From JALOLV01 sp046295175 (GTDB taxonomy: Bacteria; Bacteroidota; Bacteroidia; Cytophagales; Spirosomataceae): a DNA stretch of 64,000 nt. Under the pieces are notes generated by a model, which worked only from the letters and a program-made list of their open reading frames with translations, was not told where the DNA came from and ran no database searches. A program made the position numbers and the translations under genes. How positions within the stretch are numbered: position 1 is the stretch's first letter; each line of letters opens with the position of its first letter. The stretch spans positions 1 through 64,000 of the forward strand of contig JBKBNY010000002.1 in NCBI GenBank assembly GCA_046295175.1, in the 5' to 3' direction. Positions 10,046 to 16,818 of the stretch are shown here, in pieces.

Positions 10046-12019
10046 CTACGAACTAATGGGTAGAGATAGTATAAACCGACTTCCACTATTTAATACCGAC
10101 TTAGCTATAATTGAACCTTTGTTTCTCTTCACAAACTTCCCAATAAGCGTAATTCCCATACCCAAACCATTCTTACCCACAGTTGTCGAGAGAGGTTGAT
10201 TGAATACACTGTTAATTGTAGCCAGTTTTTCTTCAGCGAAACCTTTTCCATTATCTTTAATCGTAATCGAAACACTATTATCTACATCAGCAGAAACCAA
10301 AATATCAATAATTCCATTACGTGTTGGTAGATTTTTGATAGCGTTATCTACCAAGTTTCTGAGGATAAGCTGAAAACCCTGTTTATCGGCATAAACATTA
10401 TGTTCTGAGTGGCAATTAACCCTAATGTCAAAGTCTTTAATAACTTTGAGAGGGTCATAGATTGAAATAACCTCATTGAGGTTCTCAAGGACATTCAGCT
10501 TTTGTGGCTCAAACGCTATTTCGTCTTGCTGAGTCATGCCCCAATTCATCAAATTATCCAATAAGTGTTTGGTTTTAATGCCCGTTTCATCAATATAATT
10601 TGAGATTCTTTGGAGGTCATCAAGGCGTTTGGTTTTGATGGCATTACTGACCATATCGTACATGCCTTGCATAGCATAAATTGGGCTGCGAAGGTCGTGG
10701 GCAATTATCCTGATGTATTGGTCTCTGATTTGTGATAATCTATTGATTTCTTCGGCTTGAAGTTGTGCTTTTTTTCTACCCCGATACAAGTAAAAAAGCA
10801 ACATACTCAATACCAAAATAGAAACAGTAGCCCCAATTACGGCTGCCATAATGATTCTATTGCGACTCAAGGCCAACTCATTCTCTTTGGCTAATGCGAT
10901 ATTTTTTATCTCAAACTCTTTGGTTTTGTAGGATACTTCAAGTTCGTTGAGGTTTTCAATGTTTTCGGTTTTGTAAATTTTTTCTTGTAATGTGTTCAAT
11001 GAATCCGAATATTCTAAAGCTATTTTGTAATTTTTTTGAGCTTTATATAGCCTTCTATTCATAATATAAACTCTTTCTCTCAATAGTATAAAATCTTTTC
11101 CTTTTGTTCTTTTTTGCACATATTCAATATTCTTCTGGGCTTCCTCGTATTTTTGTGCAAGCAAACACATATTACTTAGGTTGAGTAGATAACTATAGTA
11201 ATCTTTTACGTTACGTTTTTGTTTATTAAATTCTTCATACTGTTTGATAGTCTCATACGCTTTTTGATATTGCTTATTGCGAGCATAGATTCGAGCCCAA
11301 TGCCCAGAAATATCAGATTTATGTTCTTCAAATCCTTTGTCATTACCTATAATTCTTTCCATCCTTAAAAGTATTTCCTTTACTTTCTCTGGTTGGTTGC
11401 TCTTGTAATGATATGCGTTTGCCATTATCCCCAATGATTGCAATAAATAACCTTTATTTCCAAACTGCTCAGTTATTTTAACCAATTTTTTTGCAAAGTC
11501 AATAGAGGCATCAGCATTCCTATAATTTTTGGCAATATTACCGATTGTTAATCTTGTCAAGCCAGTGAGTACTTTAATAATGCCTACTGTATCTTTTAGG
11601 TTTTCGTAACCTCTCAAGGCTTCGGTTAAAATCCTAAAAATTTCACCTTTTTTAAAACGGTCATTATAAATTACATTGGCTCTGAGGTAATTGATGGTGG
11701 GTAGGGCGTCTTCTTTTTTTAAACCAACCGCCAAATCTTGCAATTCGTTGAGTTTAGAGCCAAATCTTGGATTTTCTAATTCAAACCACGATTTTTCTAA
11801 GACCAACAGTTGCATTAGATAAACCCCAGGCAGATTTTTTTGAAAAGCTTTCTCTAAGCTATCAATGTTTTTTGTTGATTTTATTTTATCGTACAGTATC
11901 TTTTGACCTTTTGTTTCAAAGGTTAATAGAAGGCAAATATTGAAGATTGCAAAACAGCCTAAGTGTATAAATTTCCGAATTACTAATGTATTAGTAATTG
12001 ACGGTATTTGCGTTTTCAT
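10046..12019 (-). CDS. TPR-containing sensor histidine kinase (paralog 2)
   Basis: 657 residues from the ATG at 12019. A longer reading frame starts at 12067, but MKTQIPSITN aligns with the start of paralog 1 (MKTQSLPIT), and the ~30 bp before both starts are nearly identical, so I take the shorter form. It has an N-terminal signal or anchor segment, TPR-like repeats, one membrane helix (near ~375-400), HisKA with His441 in RIIAHDLRSP, and HATPase with NLVDNAIKNLP, IKDNGKGF and GLGMGITLIGKF. A perfect TACTTTTG box lies 66 bp upstream, so it may have its own promoter in addition to readthrough from paralog 3. Confidence 0.9.
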   Translation of the reverse strand: MKTQIPSITNTLVIRKFIHLGCFAIFNICLLLTFETKGQKILYDKIKSTKNIDSLEKAFQKNLPGVYLMQLLVLEKSWFELENPRFGSKLNELQDLAVGLKKEDALPTINYLRANVIYNDRFKKGEIFRILTEALRGYENLKDTVGIIKVLTGLTRLTIGNIAKNYRNADASIDFAKKLVKITEQFGNKGYLLQSLGIMANAYHYKSNQPEKVKEILLRMERIIGNDKGFEEHKSDISGHWARIYARNKQYQKAYETIKQYEEFNKQKRNVKDYYSYLLNLSNMCLLAQKYEEAQKNIEYVQKRTKGKDFILLRERVYIMNRRLYKAQKNYKIALEYSDSLNTLQEKIYKTENIENLNELEVSYKTKEFEIKNIALAKENELALSRNRIIMAAVIGATVSILVLSMLLFYLYRGRKKAQLQAEEINRLSQIRDQYIRIIAHDLRSPIYAMQGMYDMVSNAIKTKRLDDLQRISNYIDETGIKTKHLLDNLMNWGMTQQDEIAFEPQKLNVLENLNEVISIYDPLKVIKDFDIRVNCHSEHNVYADKQGFQLILRNLVDNAIKNLPTRNGIIDILVSADVDNSVSITIKDNGKGFAEEKLATINSVFNQPLSTTVGKNGLGMGITLIGKFVKRNKGSIIAKSVLNSGSRFILSLPISS

Positions 12020-12084
12020 GAACTTGTATATTAGCAGCTTATAATCTTGTCTGACGTATTTTTGCAATCAACTTATATACTTTG

Positions 12085-12092
12085 CAAAAGTA
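12085..12092 (-). promoter_or_regulatory. Bacteroidota -7 box before kinase paralog 2
   Basis: TACTTTTG on the minus strand matches TAnnTTTG. It lies in the 138-bp gap between paralogs 3 and 2, 66 bp before the ATG. No clear -33 TTG at the expected spacing. Confidence 0.4.
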
Positions 12093-12157
12093 TCGCAAAA
12101 TCTCATTAATACAAACAAACAACGATTATTTGGTTAATATGTTTACAAGGCACTTAA

Positions 12158-14098
12158 CTAAGAGCTAATGGGTAGCGATAGTATAAACTTGCTTCCACTA
12201 TTGATTACCGACTGGGCTGTAATAAAACCTTTGTTCCGTTTTACAAACTTTCCGATTAGAGTAATCCCTAAACCTAATCCATTTTTACCCATTGCGACAG
12301 AATGGGGCTTGTCGAATACCCTATTAATAGTTGCCAATTTCTCCTCTGGGATACCCTTACCGTTATCTCGAATCGTAATCGAAACATTATTATCTGTATC
12401 AGCAGAAACCGAAATATCAATGACTCCATTGTTGGGTGGAAGATTTTTGATAGCATTATCTACCAAATTTCTGAGAATAAGCTGAAAACCTTGTTTATCG
12501 GCATATACATTACATTCTGGTTGGCAATTAACCATAATGTTGAAGTCTTTGATAACTTTGAGAGAGTCATAGATTGAAATAACTTCATTGAGGTTTTCAA
12601 GTACACTTAGCTTTTGTGGTTCGTAAGATACCTCATCTTGCTGAGTGATGCCCCAATTCATTAGATTATCTAATAAATGTTTGGTTTTGATGCCAGTTTC
12701 ATCAATATAATTTGAGATTCTTTTAAGGTCATCGAGATTTTTGGTTTTGATAGCATGATTCACCATTTCGTACATTCCTTGAAGAGCATAAATTGGGCTG
12801 CGTAGGTCATGGGCAATTATCCTGATGTACTGGTCTCTAATTTGGGATAATTTACTAATTTCTTCGGCTTGAAGTTGTGCTTTTTTTCTACTTTTATTCA
12901 AATAATAGAGAAGTGTAATTAGTAAAATGATTGAAACAGTAGCCCCAATTACAGAAATAATAATAGCGTTGTTTCGGCTCTTGATTAATTCATTTTCTTT
13001 ATTTAAAGCAACATTTTGATTCTTTAATTCTTTTGTTTTATAGGTTACTTCGAGTTCATTGAGTTTATTAATATTTTCAGTTTTGAGGATTTCATTTCGT
13101 AATGTGGTACTCGAATCCGCATAAATCAAGGCTTTATAATAGTTGTTTTGGGCTTTATACACCTCTTTGTATCTATTAAATGCATCCTCTCTTAGCAACC
13201 AAAACTCTTTATCTTTCGTATCTGCCAATACTTCATCTAAATTATTTATAGCTTCATCGTATTTTTTTAGCTTGATACAGTACCCCACTAAATTAAGAAC
13301 AAAAGCATTATAATAAAATCTTGGTAGATATTTCTTTGCTTTACCATTCTTCTTCGAAGGTGCTATAATCCGATATGCTTCTTCATAATTTCCCTCTCGT
13401 TCTTGAAGCAAGGCCAAGGTAGTTTCTGGCGATAGAGAGTATTCCTGCAAAGTGGGGTCATTGCCTATCAATTCAAGTTGCCTTTCTGCTGTTTTTCTTT
13501 CAAGTTCTTTTTTATCACCGCTATAAGTATAGCCAATATTCAAATTTGCTAAACTATAAATTAGGTAGGTTTTGTTACCCAATTTTTCTGCCAATTTTAC
13601 TGCTTCGGTCGCATATTCGATGCCAGCTTTTATGTTTTGTTGTCCCTCTTTTGTCTGTGTTAGATTCAAATTAGACAAACGAACATAAGTCTGAATCAAA
13701 CCAACAGTATCGCGTTGGCTTTCAAAACCTCGCAATGCGTTATTCAAAAAAATAAATGCTTGTGTATGCTGACGCTGCTTTATAAATGTATGCCCGTTCC
13801 AGAGGTTGCAAATAGGCATAACATCCGTTCTGTTATGTGTTTTTGCCAATTTTGTTAACTCTGAAAGCTTCGAACCAAACTTAGGATTATTAGTTCTATA
13901 CCAACTATATTCTAGAATAAGCAGCTGCTTGATATACTTTTGGGGTTGGTTAGGGGTAAGATTCTTTTCAAGACTATCGACATTTACCACATGTGCTATG
14001 GCTGTGAAATTGAGTTTTTGGGAATAGCCATTAGCACAGAGAAACAATAAAGTGACAGTGAATAATAACTTTCTACTTTTCGAGATAATGTAAGTCAT
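12158..14098 (-). CDS. TPR-containing sensor histidine kinase (paralog 3)
   Basis: 646 residues: signal peptide (cleavage near NGYSQ), TPR-like repeats to ~335, a membrane helix (~365-390), a linker ending QAEEISKLSQI, HisKA with His430 in RIIAHDLRSP, and HATPase with NLVDNAIKNLPP, IRDNGKGIPEE and GLGLGITLIGKF. Its first 26 bp overlap the end of the LytTR response regulator gene, so the two are translationally coupled and very probably cognate partners. It is the most divergent of the three paralogs in the sensor half. The extracytoplasmic signal is unknown. Confidence 0.92.
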   Translation of the reverse strand: MTYIISKSRKLLFTVTLLFLCANGYSQKLNFTAIAHVVNVDSLEKNLTPNQPQKYIKQLLILEYSWYRTNNPKFGSKLSELTKLAKTHNRTDVMPICNLWNGHTFIKQRQHTQAFIFLNNALRGFESQRDTVGLIQTYVRLSNLNLTQTKEGQQNIKAGIEYATEAVKLAEKLGNKTYLIYSLANLNIGYTYSGDKKELERKTAERQLELIGNDPTLQEYSLSPETTLALLQEREGNYEEAYRIIAPSKKNGKAKKYLPRFYYNAFVLNLVGYCIKLKKYDEAINNLDEVLADTKDKEFWLLREDAFNRYKEVYKAQNNYYKALIYADSSTTLRNEILKTENINKLNELEVTYKTKELKNQNVALNKENELIKSRNNAIIISVIGATVSIILLITLLYYLNKSRKKAQLQAEEISKLSQIRDQYIRIIAHDLRSPIYALQGMYEMVNHAIKTKNLDDLKRISNYIDETGIKTKHLLDNLMNWGITQQDEVSYEPQKLSVLENLNEVISIYDSLKVIKDFNIMVNCQPECNVYADKQGFQLILRNLVDNAIKNLPPNNGVIDISVSADTDNNVSITIRDNGKGIPEEKLATINRVFDKPHSVAMGKNGLGLGITLIGKFVKRNKGFITAQSVINSGSKFILSLPISS

Positions 14099-14756
14099 AG
14101 ATATTTTTCTTGAACTCTCTGGTTACTTCAAAAGAATATTGCTCTACAAATACCTTACTTTCAGATATTGAAACCCTGGCAATTTTATTTTTATTGACAA
14201 AAGTTGACCTCCGAACACGTACAAAATCATTGAGAAAATCCTCAATCAGCACCTTAGCAGAGCGTTTTATGGCATACTTTGTATTATTTTGCTTTACAAC
14301 TGTAGAATAATTGCCTTCTGACTCAACAAATAAAATTTCGTTTATTGGTACTTTTATTGGGTTTTTATGCTTCCCAAAAACAGTAATAAATTTATCAGAT
14401 GTATTTTCTGTAACTAAGGTAAACTTATTCACAACTGATAGAAGCGTTAAGTCTGCAAAGGGTTTAACTAAGAAAATGCTATTTTCAAGTTTTAAAGATT
14501 GTTTCATAAACTCGATGTCTTCAAATGCCGTAACGAAAATAATAGGTTTAGTTGGCCAATTCCTAATTTCGAATACCCTCCTCTCTCCTAAAACAACATC
14601 GCAAATAACCAAGTCGTAATGCTCTTTTTGTTCAAAAAACAATTCAGCCTCATCAACAGTGTCAATTATTCTGACAACGTTGTATCCATGCTCATAAAAA
14701 AAATTCTTTAGTTTAATCTGGTAAATAGGGTTATCTTCAACAATCAGTACATTCAT
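14073..14756 (-). CDS. Response regulator, REC-LytTR
   Basis: 227 residues from the ATG at 14756; a GTG one codon upstream is possible. The receiver domain (1-~115) has the acidic pair E7/D8, phospho-acceptor Asp53 (LVICDVVL), Thr76 (VTAF) and Lys98 (VKPF). The LytTR DNA-binding domain (~125-225) carries INEILFVESEGNYS, VRVRRSTFVNKNKI and the C-terminal beta-strand pattern of the family. LytTR regulators bind short direct repeats in promoters. It is the first gene of a minus-strand cluster and overlaps the next kinase gene by 26 bp; three HisKA kinases follow, so several sensors may feed this one regulator (inferred). Confidence 0.93.
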   Translation of the reverse strand: MNVLIVEDNPIYQIKLKNFFYEHGYNVVRIIDTVDEAELFFEQKEHYDLVICDVVLGERRVFEIRNWPTKPIIFVTAFEDIEFMKQSLKLENSIFLVKPFADLTLLSVVNKFTLVTENTSDKFITVFGKHKNPIKVPINEILFVESEGNYSTVVKQNNTKYAIKRSAKVLIEDFLNDFVRVRRSTFVNKNKIARVSISESKVFVEQYSFEVTREFKKNIYDLHYLEK

Positions 14757-14783
14757 CACAAATCTTTAATTAACAGTTTTATC

Positions 14784-14791
14784 AAAGTTAA
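14784..14791 (-). promoter_or_regulatory. -7 box for the response regulator/kinase cluster
   Basis: TAACTTTG on the minus strand fits TAnnTTTG exactly, 27 bp before the ATG at 14756. The -33 element is weak. Confidence 0.45.
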
Positions 14792-15094
14792 GTCAAAACT
14801 TATACAACAATTTAAGTAAGCTCAATTTTGCGGGGATAATATGCAAACAATGGTGTTTATTTGCATAAATGCGGTCTATAATTGTTCCATAATTGTACTA
14901 TCAAACGGTACTAACTTTCAGTACTGCCAATAATTTAACAATTGGCTGAATATCAACTTATTCTAAAATTAATTCAACTAACCCATATACGTACTTACCA
15001 CTTTTAATTCATAAAATACGAAACTCGAAAATAGGTAAAATGAGGCAATTATAACACAGCTATTTCCAAAAAAAACCCTTGTATGCAGTTTATG

Positions 15095-15102
15095 TATATT
15101 TG
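15095..15102 (+). promoter_or_regulatory. -7 box for the double-LytTR gene
   Basis: TATATTTG fits TAnnTTTG, 62 bp before the ATG at 15165. No -33 box at 19 bp. Confidence 0.4.
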
Positions 15103-15164
15103 ACTCGAAATAATTACATATTGAATGTATAATTGAATTACGATTAAGAGTTGCTGAAAATAGC

Positions 15165-15908
15165 ATGGATTCTAAAAAGGTAATTAATATTATGCTTCAA
15201 AATGGTTCTTTTGTCTCTAAAATAAAGTTCTTTATAAAGAAGCCCAACTTCTGGCACGCTAATACTGACGAACAGCAAAAAATAGAGTTTACTACCGAAA
15301 GTGTTTATCAACTTTTAGATAATTTTGATTTTCTTGTACAAGTAAATAGCCGCTCAGTAGTCAACCTCACTTACTTAAAAGATTACTTATTAGAGGGTAC
15401 GTCAGGTTTTATGGTTATTGATAATATTCTATTTAATATACCTCGTCGATTCATTCCAAAAGTAAGGGAATCATTAAAAAAATACCTTTATCTCAAGTAC
15501 AAAAACCAAGAGCTACACAAGGGAGAGAATAACATGCTTCGCAAGAACATGCAGAATTTACCAGAAGATATTGAGGTCTTAGCCCCTCAAGAGATATTAT
15601 TTATCACTCGAAAAGGTGCTTTAACAATCTTCAACTACGTAAATGGTAAGCAAAGAAGGTCTTTTCAAACACTTTCGTATTTTGAGAACTTGCTAAAAAC
15701 ACACACCAATTATTTTATCCGAATAAGAAGAAACTGTGTTATAAGTCTAAATCATCTCCATGCCTATCATTTTAATAAGGTTAATAAAAGAGTAATTTGC
15801 AATGTGATTCTGCATGAATTCCAATTTGAGGTTGCTCGCCGACATATCTCATTGTTTAGGCAAACAGTAGAAAAGAAATATCTGCAACATGCTCAAAGTT
15901 CCCTCTAA
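15165..15908 (+). CDS. Protein with two LytTR-like domains and no receiver
   Basis: 247 residues. The C-terminal half (~130-240) is a clear LytTR DNA-binding domain: APQEILFITRKG, then the NYFIRIRRNCVISLNHLHAY helix-strand region. The N-terminal half (~1-110) follows the same order in degenerate form: a LLDNFDFLVQVNSRSVVNLTYLKDY-type block followed by a basic RRFIPKVRESLKKYL stretch. The protein may therefore be an internal duplication able to bind two direct-repeat half-sites in one chain. There is no REC, sensor or membrane segment, so activity must be set by level, partner or ligand. It is transcribed divergently from the REC-LytTR cluster. The second domain is confident; the first is inferred from pattern. 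Confidence 0.8.
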   Translation: MDSKKVINIMLQNGSFVSKIKFFIKKPNFWHANTDEQQKIEFTTESVYQLLDNFDFLVQVNSRSVVNLTYLKDYLLEGTSGFMVIDNILFNIPRRFIPKVRESLKKYLYLKYKNQELHKGENNMLRKNMQNLPEDIEVLAPQEILFITRKGALTIFNYVNGKQRRSFQTLSYFENLLKTHTNYFIRIRRNCVISLNHLHAYHFNKVNKRVICNVILHEFQFEVARRHISLFRQTVEKKYLQHAQSSL

Positions 15909-15971
15909 CCATTGAGCCGAAACCGTAATGCTCAAAAAGAGCCAAGCCAAAAGAATAATTAATCGTTTCAT
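15849..15971 (-). pseudogene. Signal-peptide-only remnant of a secreted protein gene
   Basis: A 40-codon minus-strand frame starts MKRLIILLAWLFLSITVSAQ, a textbook Bacteroidota signal peptide. It then runs into sequence that is just the antisense of the 3' end of the double-LytTR gene and stops. It looks like the 5' end of a deleted gene joined to unrelated DNA. A functional tiny secreted peptide is possible but unlikely. Confidence 0.5.
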
Positions 15972-16054
15972 AGCTCGAAAGTAGAAGTAGTATTTTTCAC
16001 AACCAAAGTCAAGAGGTTATCTGTTCCGAAAAGAGAACTTTTAAGACAAATATG

Positions 16055-16062
16055 TATCTTTG
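16055..16062 (+). promoter_or_regulatory. -7 box ahead of the tRNA-like segment
   Basis: TATCTTTG matches TAnnTTTG; a start would fall ~16068, about 40 bp before the tRNA-like sequence. No clear -33 box. Confidence 0.3.
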
Positions 16063-16110
16063 AATCTGAGACACCCTCTAAATTACAATAATCAGCAAGG
16101 TATCCATTTC

Positions 16111-16190
16111 GGTCTCCCGTACTATTTAGGTGACACTAAGGAGTTGATAATCAAATAGTTGAAATTAACGTTCGATTCCCGACGAGACTA
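16111..16190 (+). other. tRNA-like sequence, probably degenerate
   Basis: 80 bp. The 5' GGTCTCC can pair with CGAGACT (16183-16189) at six of seven positions like an acceptor stem, and 16170-16178 reads GTTCGATTC like a T-loop. However, the T-stem arms (TAACG and CCCGA) pair at only two of five positions, and no anticodon arm with a U33-type loop can be drawn. A T-run (16192-16197) follows. It may be a decayed tRNA copy or a tRNA 3' end left as an attachment-site scar; a coincidence cannot be excluded. Confidence 0.3.
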
Positions 16191-16480
16191 CTTTTTTATA
16201 TATCTCTTTTATACATTCGATTCAGTTATTGAAATAAACCTTTTCAATTAACTGCTCTTCTAAATAAAATATCATCTCTCCATTCTTATTTTCTTTATAT
16301 ATACTGACCAATTGAAAAATACAGTTTTTGACACGATTTATCGCTAATATCAACTCGTGAATAGATAAAAATATAATAATAATGATAAAATATAGATTAT
16401 TTATCTAAATTTAAGTTTATTTGTAGATATTATTTGATTTTTTAATATAAATCACTAACTTTACTTTGTTCTTTCAACAA

Positions 16481-16662
16481 GCCGTTGTGGGTGCTAAGGA
16501 GGCTTAGCTTAAACTGGAATCGTGTGTAAATCACGAACTGTCGTGCAACCGTGATGAGCAGCTCTTTATTGAGCGAGGTATTACCTAAAATATCCATTGT
16601 TTTGCTGTTGCAAAATGAGAAGGATGGTTTTACTGCTCTTAGTCGGGATACTTGCCTGCCAA
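16481..16662 (+). ncRNA. Cobalamin riboswitch upstream of metE
   Basis: The order of conserved blocks matches the B12 riboswitch: GGTGCT near 16490, a purine-rich block, the pairing pair CGTG/CACG around 16521-16535, GTCGTGCAACCGTGATG (near 16540), and the B12 box AGTCGGGATACTTGCCTGCC (16641-16660). The gene downstream is B12-independent methionine synthase, a classic target: bound cobalamin should turn metE off when the B12-dependent enzyme can work. The aptamer ends ~155 bp before the metE ATG. The ligand form (adenosyl- or methylcobalamin) cannot be told by eye. Confidence 0.9.
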
Positions 16663-16712
16663 CGAATTGACAAAATGCTTTCACGAAAAAGGCATCAGTC
16701 AGGCATAGTTTA

Positions 16713-16745
16713 CCTAAATCCAAATAAGATTTAGGCTGTTATTCC
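16713..16745 (+). terminator. Riboswitch expression-platform hairpin
   Basis: Eight-bp stem CCTAAATC (16713-16720) / GATTTAGG (16728-16735), followed by a T-rich but interrupted tail. Just before it, CAGGCA near 16700-16705 can pair with TGCCTG of the B12 box. This suggests mutually exclusive folds controlling premature termination. Confidence 0.55.
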
Positions 16746-16818
16746 TTTCTATCTTAAGTGAAAGCATACGAAAAAATTAAAGAACAAATTTTTTGTTTCA
16801 TTTAAAATTTTTTGACGT

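Larger units (their letters stand above)
14757..15164. other. Divergent regulatory region between two LytTR genes
   Basis: This 408-bp AT-rich gap lies between the REC-LytTR gene (minus) and the double-LytTR gene (plus). It contains both -7 boxes and a short inverted repeat (GCCAAT...ATTGGC, ~14925-14946). LytTR proteins often regulate their own promoters, so binding sites could sit here; I did not find a clean pair of direct repeats by eye. Confidence 0.4.
15972..16480. other. Gene-poor AT-rich stretch before metE
   Basis: About 500 bp without a credible gene. It holds a -7 box (16055-16062), a tRNA-like segment (16111-16190) followed by a T-run, and then ~240 bp of very AT-rich sequence up to the riboswitch. 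The truncated gene at its left side and the tRNA-like sequence together suggest a past insertion or deletion here. Confidence 0.45.

Noticed and set aside
14978..15166. A 62-codon minus-strand frame in the divergent LytTR region
   Set aside because: It overlaps the start of the double-LytTR gene, has no good start context and reads as an accidental hydrophobic/aromatic mix in AT-rich DNA.
16111..16190. Calling a functional tRNA
   Set aside because: T-stem and anticodon stem do not pair; only the acceptor-like ends and T-loop fit, so it is kept as tRNA-like only.
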